Assembly (NCBI GenBank): GCA_035316325.1
Contig: DATHJB010000229.1
Location: forward strand, 1 to 49,134
DNA length: 49,134 nucleotides
DNA from: Acidimicrobiales bacterium
GTDB taxonomy: Bacteria; Actinomycetota; Acidimicrobiia; Acidimicrobiales; VFJN01
Direction: 5' to 3'
In this document: positions 1 through 7,031 of the stretch, in pieces
Position numbering within the stretch: position 1 is the stretch's first letter
How the letters are laid out: every line of letters starts with the position of its first letter
Notes under the pieces: generated by a model
The model's input: only the letters and a program-made list of their open reading frames with translations
What the model was told of the DNA's origin: nothing
Databases searched by the model: none
Program-made: the position numbers and the translations under genes

Positions 1-270
1 GATGTTGAGGTCTATGAGCAACCGTTAGTCAGCTCTGGTGGCGTCGCTCTATTGCTTGCAGGATTGGCGTATCTGCTACTGGTGAGACCGAATGGAGGTT
101 GGCGCGCGCTCAATCACCAGCGAAAGAGTGGCCGGGTCTCAGAAGGGTCACGATGGCTCGATTTGACGACGCTCGAGAGAACCTGGTTCTACCTCGTACC
201 GGGACTTGCCGCGGTCGGCCTGGTAGCGATACTGCTTGGTGTGTTCGCGCTCATCGTCGGCATCGAGTAG
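1..270 (+). CDS. Membrane protein, C-terminal fragment (5' end outside window)
   Basis: The frame is open from the first base and stops at 268-270, so only the last 89 residues are seen. Two hydrophobic segments flank a basic, soluble stretch: the first (about residues 13-27) ends in LVRPNGG, the second (about 67-87) ends in FALIVGIE. This suggests a protein with at least two membrane helices and a cytoplasmic loop rich in Arg and Lys. No family is recognisable from this tail. The DNA looks less GC-rich than the genes to its right, which fits a boundary with foreign or decayed sequence. A TTG at 52 could start a 72-residue protein, but the upstream reading frame continues, so a truncated view of a longer gene is more likely. 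Confidence 0.5.
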   Translation, partial: DVEVYEQPLVSSGGVALLLAGLAYLLLVRPNGGWRALNHQRKSGRVSEGSRWLDLTTLERTWFYLVPGLAAVGLVAILLGVFALIVGIE

Positions 271-409
271 CAGCAGGCGGGAACGAAGGAGCGCCTCTCT
301 GGCTCTGCCATTCACAGGGCAGGGCTAGCCCGGTGATGCCGCCGAAGACGGCGACAAGGCGCGACCGCGCCGGTCGGTCTCGATGTGATCTCCAGTGGGT
401 CTCCTCCGG

Positions 410-603
410 TCAGCGGACTTCGAGTACGCCTTTCATGCCCGCCTCGAAGTGTCCTGACAGGGGCAGAAGAACGCGTAGCGGCCGGGATCGAGGGTGACGT
501 GGCCCGTCACCGTGCGCTGCTCGAAGGTCTTCACGCTCGACAACGGCGTCGGCTCAGCCGCAGCTCCTGATCCCTGGCATGTGTGAGGCGCAGGGTCGAG
601 CGT
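410..603 (-). pseudogene. Cupredoxin C-terminal remnant, frameshifted and lacking its 5' end
   Basis: On the minus strand the translation runs through VTGHVTLDPGRYAFFCP and, after a one-base frame change near 459-464 (a run of C on the coding strand), continues as LSGHFEAGMKGVLEVR and stops at 410-412. The Cys, His and Met in FFCP, GHF and GMKG have the spacing of a type 1 copper site in plastocyanin/azurin-like proteins. No start codon or signal peptide is present. The readable frame begins directly after the stop codon of the DUF2637 gene and in the same frame. A decayed secreted blue-copper protein cut by the arrival of the neighbouring recombinase cassette is the simplest reading. A sequencing error could explain the frameshift but not the missing N-terminus. 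Confidence 0.6.
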
Positions 604-1404
604 CTATGTCCGGCGCTCTTCCGGGCTCGGGCGGTGGGGGAGTTGTTGCATGAGGAGCTCGTAGGAGACGGCGAGGCAGATGGGGGACCAGGCGGCGACG
701 AGGCGGCCGATCAAGGTGGGTGGGGCGGCGGCGATGTTGGCGGCCAGGGAGGCGGTAGCGCCGAGCAGGAGAGCGGTCCACGTGAGGCTGCCGGCGGGGT
801 GGCCGTCCCAGCGTCGGACGAGCATGTTGAGCGAGGCGACGAGCATCATGCCGTCGACCGACAGGGGCAGATACCAGGCGGCCTCGGGGTTGCCCGCCAT
901 CTCCACGACCGTGCGTTGGTGCTCGTAGGACGACCGGGCGGCACAGGCGGCGACAACGATGACGGCGGTAGTGGTGATCCAGCGGATGATCCGCCGGCTC
1001 CGCATCTCCTCCGGCATCCCCGTGGCAGCCGTCAGGCTCTCGCCGTTGCCGGGCGGCACTGCCGTGGCTGCCACATGGCTGCCATTGGGCTCGCCGTCGA
1101 CGGAAGTGGCAGCGTCGTGGCTGCCGTTGCTGCCGGGCGGCGCTGCGGGCGCTGCGAGGGTGCTGCGGTCGTCGGCGGGTAGCGCTGCGATCGCTGCAGA
1201 GGCTTTGCCGTTGTCGGTCGAGCGGCATTCGGCGATGCGGTCGCGGCCCCAGCGGCCGGAACGACCGAACCAGCGGCCGAGCTCGGCGCCGGTGGGTGGC
1301 GTCCCGGTCGCGGCGGCCTGGCGGTAGGCATCGCGGGCGGCGGCCTGCAGCTCGGCCGGCGTCGCCTCGGCAGGGTCGAGGTCGAGCACCTCTTGCGCGA
1401 TCAC
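604..1404 (-). CDS. DUF2637-type membrane protein with N-terminal HTH-like region
   Basis: This 266-residue protein starts at GTG 1404, which overlaps the recombinase stop as GTGA, so translation is probably coupled. Residues about 10-50 include ELGRWFGRSGRWGRDRIAE, resembling the helix-turn-helix-like segment found ahead of DUF2637 in actinobacterial mobile elements. Residues 60-125 form a degenerate low-complexity linker with NGSH and AAT repeats. From about 130 to 250 there are four hydrophobic stretches, with SSYEHQR and LPLSVDGMMLVAS between them, matching the DUF2637 pattern. Such proteins are common in actinomycete plasmids and integrative elements beside transfer or regulatory genes, but their biochemical role is unknown. 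It is the last gene of the four-gene cassette. Confidence 0.75.
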   Translation of the reverse strand: MIAQEVLDLDPAEATPAELQAAARDAYRQAAATGTPPTGAELGRWFGRSGRWGRDRIAECRSTDNGKASAAIAALPADDRSTLAAPAAPPGSNGSHDAATSVDGEPNGSHVAATAVPPGNGESLTAATGMPEEMRSRRIIRWITTTAVIVVAACAARSSYEHQRTVVEMAGNPEAAWYLPLSVDGMMLVASLNMLVRRWDGHPAGSLTWTALLLGATASLAANIAAAPPTLIGRLVAAWSPICLAVSYELLMQQLPHRPSPEERRT

Positions 1405-2651
1405 GCCGATGCCTCCTTGGGGTCATGGGCGATGACGTGGGCTTCGTGGTCGGCGATGGCTTCGGCCTTCTGCTCCATCGTCACGTGGACGTAGAAGTCG
1501 GTGGCCGACCGCCGGGAGGTGTGGCCGAGGACGGCACGGGTGACGGCCCGGCCGTAGCGGGCGTCGACGAAGGTGCCGAGGGCGTGGCGGTAGGAGTGCA
1601 ATGAGACGTCGCCCTTGGCGAAGACCTGCGGTGCCGTGGCCCGGAGCCTCTCGAAGAGGTCCTCGATGCGCCGGCGCCCCGCCGCCCGGCCCAGCGGGTG
1701 CGCCGGGGTCGGCCGGGACCGCAGCAGGCCCTCCTCGCTGGTCAGCCATTCCGCCGACGACAGGTGCCCGGGACGCCGGTCCTCGACGTAGATAGCGAGG
1801 AGCGCGGCAAGCCCGGGCGGCAGCGGCATGGTGCGGGGCTTGTCGCCCTTGCCCCACACCTCGAGCTCGTTCCGTTCCAGGTCGAGGTCGCAGAGCCGGA
1901 GCCGGCACAGCTCGATCCGGCGCAGGCCGAGCCGCTCGGGGAGGGTGAGGGTGATCTCGTCGAGCAGCGGGTCCCGGCCGGTCGCCTTCGCCAGGTGGCG
2001 CAGCAGGACGGCCTCGTCTGGCTGTATCGGCCGGCGGTTCGGCTCCGCCCGCCCGGGCTTGGCGAGCCGCAGGGCGACGTTCTCGTCCGCCCAGCCCTTC
2101 TCCACGAAGTAGCCCCACAGGCTGCGGAACGCCCCAACCGCGTTCTCCTCCGCCGACCGCCCCGAGCGACGGCGCTCGTCTTCCCGGCGACCGGCGAGCA
2201 CGTGCTTCGCGATGAGGTCCTTCAAGTCACCGGCCGTCAACACCCCGGGTGAGTCGTCCGCGTGGGCGGCGGCGAGGCGCCGGGTCCAGGTCTTGTAGGT
2301 GCGGCCGGTGCCTGCGGACATCAACGCCAGCGGCCCAGCCTCGTAGCTGGCGATGGCATCGGCCAGCGTGACCGACGGCAGCCGGAACTCGGGTGACCCG
2401 ACGACGGCGGCGCAGCCTTCCCGGGAACGGAGGTAGTCGAGCACCCGGCCCACCAGCGCCGGGTCGACACCCGGCTCGGCGGTCAACACGTCGATCGCGA
2501 ACCCCGGGTCCACAAGCGCGTCAGCGCCGCGGCCGCCGCCGGCCCGCTCGACCACACCCAAGGTGGCGACCAGGGCAGCGCCGAGATCGCCGAGGCTGGC
2601 CAGCTCCGGGCGGACCCGCTCGCAGACCGCAGCGAGGGTCGTGGTGCTCAT
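1401..2651 (-). CDS. Tyrosine recombinase/integrase
   Basis: This is a 416-residue site-specific recombinase of the lambda-integrase/XerD fold. The C-terminal catalytic domain shows all expected residues: Arg in LGLRRIEL (about 244), Lys in GKGDK (about 268), HxxR as HSYR (352-355), LGH (377) and the nucleophile Tyr387 in TDFY. Residues about 95-200 form the helical core-binding domain. The N-terminal 90 residues are unrelated to the standard fold. The start is ATG 2651, overlapping the upstream stop as ATGA; the frame extends further upstream but overlaps that gene. It lies 0.8 kb from the 3' end of tRNA-Leu(GAG), the usual position for an integrase that targets a tRNA gene. Whether it is still active is unknown, but no key residue is missing. 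Confidence 0.9.
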   Translation of the reverse strand: MSTTTLAAVCERVRPELASLGDLGAALVATLGVVERAGGGRGADALVDPGFAIDVLTAEPGVDPALVGRVLDYLRSREGCAAVVGSPEFRLPSVTLADAIASYEAGPLALMSAGTGRTYKTWTRRLAAAHADDSPGVLTAGDLKDLIAKHVLAGRREDERRRSGRSAEENAVGAFRSLWGYFVEKGWADENVALRLAKPGRAEPNRRPIQPDEAVLLRHLAKATGRDPLLDEITLTLPERLGLRRIELCRLRLCDLDLERNELEVWGKGDKPRTMPLPPGLAALLAIYVEDRRPGHLSSAEWLTSEEGLLRSRPTPAHPLGRAAGRRRIEDLFERLRATAPQVFAKGDVSLHSYRHALGTFVDARYGRAVTRAVLGHTSRRSATDFYVHVTMEQKAEAIADHEAHVIAHDPKEASA

Positions 2652-2908
2652 AGCCCCACCCCCGGGCCCTCGCGCCGGCCGGCCCGGCGGGCTGCGGCGA
2701 GCAGATCGACGACACCGTCGACGGTCGGGTCGTCGGTCTCGGCCAGCCATGCCAGGATGCGACGGCCCTGCCGGGGCAGCTCTTCCGAGTCGATACCGCC
2801 GGCGTCCGACATGCGCCCCCGGGCCTCGGCCGCGAACGCAGCCAGAAGGGCGCGTCGCTCCTCCTCGGCCCGCGCCCAGAACTGCGCTGCCGGTCGGTCC
2901 GCGGTCAT
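2648..2908 (-). CDS. Small helical protein of the recombinase cassette
   Basis: This 86-residue hypothetical protein begins MTADRPAAQFWARAEEERR and is mostly amphipathic helix, rich in Ala, Arg and Glu, with no Cys and no membrane segment. It starts at ATG 2908 within an ATGA overlap with the upstream gene and ends in another ATGA overlap with the recombinase, so the three reading frames are locked together. I recognise no family. Size, charge and position between an AbrB-like protein and a recombinase would suit a recombination directionality factor, a DNA-binding accessory protein or an antitoxin-like partner. None of these is shown by a motif. Confidence 0.6.
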   Translation of the reverse strand: MTADRPAAQFWARAEEERRALLAAFAAEARGRMSDAGGIDSEELPRQGRRILAWLAETDDPTVDGVVDLLAAARRAGRREGPGVGL

Positions 2909-3450
2909 GGAGTCACCGCCTCGATGCGGCGGGCGTAGTCCTCGACCGGGACCACCACCACGCCGGCCGGGCGGGCCATCGGCATGGCCACCGCCTCGAA
3001 CGACGCCGGGTCGTCGACGGCCAGCCACGCACGGGAGCGGCGGTCCAACACCACGCGGCCCCGGCGGTCGACCGTGGCGGTCGAGCGGTAGACGTGGCGG
3101 CCCAGGTCGGGCGGCTGGTCACCCGGTGCGCCCAGCCATGCCGCGGTCCCGAAGCCGGCGACCACGACGACCGGGCCGTCGAGGGGCAGCCAGTGCCGGA
3201 TCCGGCCCAGGTGCAGGCGTCCCTGCCGTACCGGCATCCCCGCGGGCACCAACCCCGAGGCGTCCGGGGCCGGGGCCGACACGATCGTCGCCGCGGCGCT
3301 CACGAGAAGCTCCGCGAGACGCGCCGGAGGTACCGGCGAAGGGTCAACTGAACGGGATCCGGGCGCACGCATGGCACCCGGTGAACGTGCGAAGCGGCCC
3401 AAAGCTTGGGACACCGCTTCGACACGGGATTCTTGGGTTTCGACCCGCAA
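2905..3450 (-). CDS. AbrB/SpoVT-like small regulator, first gene of recombinase cassette (start uncertain)
   Basis: The longest frame gives 181 residues from TTG 3450; an ATG at 3372 would give 155. Neither has a clear ribosome-binding site. Residues about 130-165 of the long form (STATVDRRGRVVLDRRSRAW) resemble the swapped-hairpin DNA-binding motif of AbrB/MazE/SpoVT proteins, which usually reads ATVDxxGRVxLPxxxR. The C-terminal FEAVAMPMARPAGVVVVPVE is a compact beta-rich stretch. It overlaps the next gene as ATGA and begins about 17 bases from the tRNA-Leu 3' end. A role as cassette repressor is plausible from the fold and first position. That function is inference. Confidence 0.5.
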   Translation of the reverse strand: MRVETQESRVEAVSQALGRFARSPGAMRAPGSRSVDPSPVPPARLAELLVSAAATIVSAPAPDASGLVPAGMPVRQGRLHLGRIRHWLPLDGPVVVVAGFGTAAWLGAPGDQPPDLGRHVYRSTATVDRRGRVVLDRRSRAWLAVDDPASFEAVAMPMARPAGVVVVPVEDYARRIEAVTP

Positions 3451-3466
3451 CGACCCGAATACCCAG

Positions 3467-3551
<85 letters not shown>

Positions 3552-3585
3552 GTGGCACCGGGATCTCCCGGAGGGAGTTGACACC

Positions 3586-4467
3586 CTAGCGCAGGGTGTC
3601 GGGGGCCCAATCATCGTTCGGGAGGGTGGCGCCGTAGGCGATGGCGGACAGGGCGAGGACGAAGCCGGTGAGCTGGAGGGGCGTCAGGGCCTCGTCGAGG
3701 ACGAGCCAGCCGAGCACCGCACCGGTGACCGGGGCGGCCAGGCCCAGCAGCGGGGGAGCAGCGGCGGGCAGGCGGCGGACCCCCTGGAGCCACAGCACGT
3801 ACGCCAGCCCGGTCCCCACCAGGCTGAGGTAGGCGAAGCCGGCGACGCTGCGTCCCGTGAACGCCGGCGGGGTTCCCTCCACCGCCAACGCCAACGGCAC
3901 CAGCAGCAACCCGCCCAGCAGCAGCTGCCACGCCGTGGCGGCGAGGCGGTCGGCCGGCGCCGGAAAGCGCTTGGTCAGCACGATGGCCAGAGCGAACGAC
4001 AGGTTGGCCCCACCCGCGGCCAGGAGTCCGACGGCGTCGAGCCCCGCACCGGGCTGCAGCACCACCAGCCCGACGCCCACGGCCGCGGCGACACCGACCG
4101 CCACGTCGAGAGGTCGCGGCCGCCGTTTGCTGATCAGCCACGACAGCGCCCCCACCAGCAGCGGCTGCAGCCCGCCGAACGCCGCCGCCACGCCCCCGGG
4201 CAGCCGGTACACGCCGACGATCAGCAGCGGGAAGAAGAGGCCGAAGTTGAACAGCGCCAGCAGTCCGGTCCGCACCCACTCGTCGCTACGGGGGCGCCGC
4301 CAGCCCGACGTCACGGTCCCTACCAGCAGCAGCACCAGCCCAGCCGGCACGACCCGCATCGCCGCCACCAGCAGGGGGCGGTCGTCGGGGAGCAGCTCGG
4401 TGACGATGACGTAGGTCGTGCCCCAGGAGATGGGGGCCAGGACGGTGGCTCCCGCGGTCCGCTTCAC
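3586..4467 (-). CDS. EamA/DMT-family transporter
   Basis: This 293-residue integral membrane protein has about ten hydrophobic helices in two repeated halves, as expected for EamA drug/metabolite exporters of the RhaT/YdcZ superfamily. Early SWGTTYVIVTELLPDD and late GTGLAYVLWLQGVRRLPAA and VTGAVLGWLVLDE are typical of the two EamA repeats. I chose GTG 4467 as start because a TAAGAT box lies seven bases upstream inside the palindrome at 4473-4492, the layout of a leaderless transcript; the longer frame to 4503 would run across that operator. It is divergent from a MarR regulator 30 bases away, which very likely controls it. The substrate is unknown. Export of a small organic metabolite or drug is the family norm. 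Confidence 0.88.
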   Translation of the reverse strand: MKRTAGATVLAPISWGTTYVIVTELLPDDRPLLVAAMRVVPAGLVLLLVGTVTSGWRRPRSDEWVRTGLLALFNFGLFFPLLIVGVYRLPGGVAAAFGGLQPLLVGALSWLISKRRPRPLDVAVGVAAAVGVGLVVLQPGAGLDAVGLLAAGGANLSFALAIVLTKRFPAPADRLAATAWQLLLGGLLLVPLALAVEGTPPAFTGRSVAGFAYLSLVGTGLAYVLWLQGVRRLPAAAPPLLGLAAPVTGAVLGWLVLDEALTPLQLTGFVLALSAIAYGATLPNDDWAPDTLR

Positions 4468-4472
4468 GTCGA

Positions 4473-4492
4473 ATATCTTAACGTTAAGATAT
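4473..4492. promoter_or_regulatory. 20-bp perfect palindrome: MarR operator with two back-to-back -10 boxes
   Basis: ATATCTTAACGTTAAGATAT is its own reverse complement. Each half contains TAAGAT: on the plus strand at 4485-4490, six bases before GTG of marR, and on the minus strand at 4480-4475, seven bases before GTG of the EamA gene. A dimer bound here would cover both -10 elements at once, giving autorepression and repression of the exporter. Confidence 0.85.
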
Positions 4493-4496
4493 CTGC

Positions 4497-5003
4497 GTGC
4501 CACAGTCGCAACGACAACACGACGCCGTCGACCGGATCACGAGCCAGTGGCGCGACGTCCGACCCGACCTCGACCACTCGCCGGTCGAGGTGATCGGGCG
4601 GGTGTCCCGGCTGTCGAGGCTCGTCGATCGGCGCCTCGGTCAGAACTTCGCCCGCTTCGGCCTCCAGGACTGGATGTACGACGTGCTGGCCACGCTGCGC
4701 CGCTCCGGCGAGCCCTACGCCCTGACTGCCGGCGACCTGGTGCGCCAGACCATGGTCACCACCGGTGCCGTCACCCACCGCATCGACCGGCTCGAGGAGC
4801 GGGGTCTCGTGGAGCGCACGCAGACCGGCGACGACCGGCGCAAGGTCCTGGTCCGCCTCACCACCGAGGGGTTCGATCTGGTCGAGGCGGTGGTCGAGGC
4901 CCACCTGGCGACCGAGCGGGAGATCCTCACCGGGCTCGGCGTCCGACGGCAGCAGGAGCTGGCAGGGACGTTGCGCGACCTGCTGCTCGGGATGGGCGAC
5001 TAG
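4497..5003 (+). CDS. MarR-family transcriptional regulator
   Basis: This 168-residue protein has the winged helix-turn-helix layout of MarR regulators. Helical dimerisation ends come from residues 1-50 and 130-168. The recognition region is LTAGDLVRQTMVTTGAVTHR (about 78-97), followed by the wing IDRLEERGLVERTQTGDDRRKVLVRLT. The GTG start sits six bases after a TAAGAT box, so the mRNA is probably leaderless. It lies divergent from an EamA exporter with a perfect palindrome between the two starts, a standard arrangement for ligand-relieved repression of an efflux gene. The ligand is unknown. Confidence 0.93.
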   Translation: MPQSQRQHDAVDRITSQWRDVRPDLDHSPVEVIGRVSRLSRLVDRRLGQNFARFGLQDWMYDVLATLRRSGEPYALTAGDLVRQTMVTTGAVTHRIDRLEERGLVERTQTGDDRRKVLVRLTTEGFDLVEAVVEAHLATEREILTGLGVRRQQELAGTLRDLLLGMGD

Positions 5004-5044
5004 ACCTTGGAGGCCTTGGAGCACGCCGGACAGGGAGGCTGGGA

Positions 5045-5266
5045 ATGACCGACACCGAGAAGTACGCGGCCACGTTCGCGCTCGTCGACGGCGACAGCGA
5101 CGGGCTGGTCAGCGTCGACGAGCTGCACCGGCTCATGCAGGTGCTGGGCCAGGAGGTCAGCGAGGAGAAGGCGGCCGCCATCCTGGCCGAGCTCGACGTC
5201 GACGGCGACGGCCGGGTCTCGCTCGAAGAGTTCGCGGCGTTCCTGGAGAGCGGGAGCCAGACCTAA
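5045..5266 (+). CDS. Two-EF-hand calcium-binding protein
   Basis: This 73-residue protein is made of one EF-hand pair. The two 12-residue loops are DGDSDGLVSVDE (15-26) and DVDGDGRVSLEE (51-62), with acidic residues at positions 1, 3, 5 and a Glu at 12 in both, so both should bind calcium. There is no signal peptide, so it is cytoplasmic: a calmodulin-like or calerythrin-type sensor or buffer. A GGGAGG ribosome-binding site precedes ATG 5045. It follows marR by 41 bases in the same direction and may be read from the same transcript. Its stop is three bases from the stop of the convergent expansin gene. Its partners cannot be inferred from the sequence. Confidence 0.9.
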   Translation: MTDTEKYAATFALVDGDSDGLVSVDELHRLMQVLGQEVSEEKAAAILAELDVDGDGRVSLEEFAAFLESGSQT

Positions 5267-5269
5267 GGG

Positions 5270-6220
5270 CTAGCGCGGCCAGGCCTGGCGGAGGCGGTCG
5301 AGGGGTCGCAACCGGCCGGGGCGGCGGCGACGGGTGTAGATCCGGGCGGCCACCGCGAGCGCGGCGAGGACGACGAACACCGAGGCCAGAGGACCGTCGT
5401 CGCTGCTCCGGCCCGCGGGTCGAGGCGGCGACGCGGGCGGGGCGGCGGCCGACTCCGAGGGCGGGGTCGTCGTGGTCGACGTCGACACCGAGGTGGACGT
5501 CGTGGAGGTCGTGGAGGTAGACGACGTCGAGCTCGGGGCAGGTGCCGGGACCGACGGCTGGTAGAGGCGGGCGACGGTGTGCCGGGTCGCGCCGGGCGCG
5601 AGAGGGACGTCGTAGACCGTCACCGACTGGTCGTAGACATCGGTGATGCGGAGGGTGAACGGACCGTCGCCGGGGCCCGGGCTCGACGCCTGCCACCAGT
5701 TGTCGGCCGTGTGGGTGAGCGACCGCCAGTCGCCCGAGCCCGACGTCGACAGCTCGACCGACCGCAACGGGTTGCCGTGGTCGAGCACCTGGAGCTGGAA
5801 CCACCAGCGGGTCGCGCCCTCGCTGATCCGGATCGAGATCGGGTTCCGCAGCGCGGGGTTCCGCACGACCCGGTACGACACCGAGGCCCGCCCCGCCGAC
5901 ACGTCGGCGATCTGGGCGAACGCCTTGCGGGTCACGTCGACCAGCCCCTCCGAGCAGCGCCGGCAGTGGTCGGTGACCTTGACCCGCACCGACCCCTGGG
6001 GCCCAACGACGTCGAGGTAGGCACCGCACACGTCCGCGGTGCCGAACTCCGCCGACGAGATGCCCACGTGCAGGTTGTCGGGCGGTTCGCCGGGGAACGA
6101 GCAGGCGCCGCCGCCGGTCAGGTCGGTGAACGTGGCCGTCCCCTCCCGAGGGGAGATGTCGGCCGCCACCGCGCACGCGAGCAGCAAGAGGACGAGCAGA
6201 CAGGTTCTCCGCCGAGACAC
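5270..6220 (-). CDS. Secreted expansin-like protein with C-terminal membrane anchor
   Basis: This is a 316-residue protein with an N-terminal signal (VSRRRTCLLVLLLLAC; LLAC could be a lipobox, or AVA-AD a type I cleavage site). Residues about 24-125 form a double-psi beta-barrel with TATFTDL, CGAYLDVVGPQGSVRVKVTD and the basic CRRCSEGLVDVTRKAF. Residues 130-215 (ISIRISEGATRWWFQLQVLD, NWWQASS) match the expansin CBM63 domain with exposed Trp. A Ser/Thr/Pro linker follows, then a hydrophobic helix and an Arg-rich tail, so the protein is tethered to the membrane. Bacterial expansins loosen cellulose or bind peptidoglycan without hydrolysis. TACCGT at 6227-6232 lies six bases before GTG 6220, supporting this start and a leaderless mRNA. 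Confidence 0.85.
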   Translation of the reverse strand: MSRRRTCLLVLLLLACAVAADISPREGTATFTDLTGGGACSFPGEPPDNLHVGISSAEFGTADVCGAYLDVVGPQGSVRVKVTDHCRRCSEGLVDVTRKAFAQIADVSAGRASVSYRVVRNPALRNPISIRISEGATRWWFQLQVLDHGNPLRSVELSTSGSGDWRSLTHTADNWWQASSPGPGDGPFTLRITDVYDQSVTVYDVPLAPGATRHTVARLYQPSVPAPAPSSTSSTSTTSTTSTSVSTSTTTTPPSESAAAPPASPPRPAGRSSDDGPLASVFVVLAALAVAARIYTRRRRPGRLRPLDRLRQAWPR

Positions 6221-6226
6221 GCGCGG

Positions 6227-6232
6227 ACGGTA
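6227..6232 (-). promoter_or_regulatory. Putative leaderless -10 box of expansin gene
   Basis: TACCGT on the minus strand is separated by six bases from the GTG start of the expansin gene. This is the same geometry seen before many first genes in this window. Confidence 0.55.
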
Positions 6233-6322
6233 GTCAGCCCGGCCACTCCCCGAGGCCGAGTGGGGGCGATTTCTGGGGCGTACCTGTCCCGGTGGCCATG
6301 ATCCGCGAGACTGCCGGGCCGT

Positions 6323-6946
6323 ATGGACGTCACGATCGTCGACCACCCGCTGGCCGCCCGCCTGCTCACCCGCCTGCGAGACGAGAGCACCGACCGGGCC
6401 GCGTTCCGGCTCGCCGTCGACGAGCTGGCCGGCATGCTGGTCTACGAGGCCTGCCGCACCCTGCCGACCGAGCCGGTGGAGGTGCAGACGCCGCTCGGAC
6501 CGGCGAGCGGGGTGCGCATCATCGAGCCGCCGCTGGTGGTGCCGGTGTTGCGCGCCGGCCTCGGCCTCCACGGCGCGGTGCTGCGGCTGCTGCCCGAGAC
6601 CGACACGGCGTTCGTCGGGCTGTCCCGCAACGAGGAGACCTTCGAGCCGGAGCCCTACATGAACTCCGTGCCCGCCGACCTGGCCGGCCGCCCGGTGCTG
6701 CTGCTCGACCCCATGGTGGCGACCGGCGGCTCCCTGGCCCACGCCTGCCAGCTGCTCCGCGACCGGGGCGCCGGCCCGATGACCGGCGTCTGCGTGCTGG
6801 CGGCGCCCGAGGGCCTGCGCCACATGGAGGCGTCCGGCCTGGTGGAGCGCATCGTGACCGCCGCCGTCGACGACCACCTCAACGACCGGGCCTTCATCGT
6901 CCCCGGCCTGGGCGACGCCGGCGACCGCCTCTTCGGCACCGCGTAG
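6323..6946 (+). CDS. upp: Uracil phosphoribosyltransferase
   Basis: This 207-residue enzyme converts uracil and PRPP to UMP in pyrimidine salvage. The PRPP loop is DPMVATGGS (129-137). The family region PVLRAGLGL (74-82) and the C-terminal uracil-binding loop IVPGLGDAGDRLFGTA are present, and the length matches the family. It lies next to pmmB and punA on the opposite strand, the same neighbours as upp in mycobacteria, though here the genes are convergent. ATG 6323 has no clear Shine-Dalgarno sequence. The 85 bases between its stop and the pmmB stop hold short direct repeats (GCCGAAGCCGAAGCCGTAGC) and no strong hairpin. Confidence 0.97.
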   Translation: MDVTIVDHPLAARLLTRLRDESTDRAAFRLAVDELAGMLVYEACRTLPTEPVEVQTPLGPASGVRIIEPPLVVPVLRAGLGLHGAVLRLLPETDTAFVGLSRNEETFEPEPYMNSVPADLAGRPVLLLDPMVATGGSLAHACQLLRDRGAGPMTGVCVLAAPEGLRHMEASGLVERIVTAAVDDHLNDRAFIVPGLGDAGDRLFGTA

Positions 6947-7031
6947 CCGAAGCCGAAGCCGTAGCCGTCGGCGTCATCCGGCGAGGGCGTCGGCGTCGGA
7001 CAGCGGGGGAGCGGCACCCGGACTTCAGCTG

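Noticed and set aside
270..600. A second copy of the tRNA-Leu 3' end (attachment site) at the left edge of the recombinase cassette.
   Set aside because: I compared 3467-3500 with this region by eye and found no repeat longer than a few bases, so no att pair is claimed.
5460..5540. Short tandem repeats of GTCGACGTC-like units (also at 33060-33200 and 24840-24900).
   Set aside because: They encode Thr/Ser/Pro linkers of exported proteins; the repetition follows from the protein composition.
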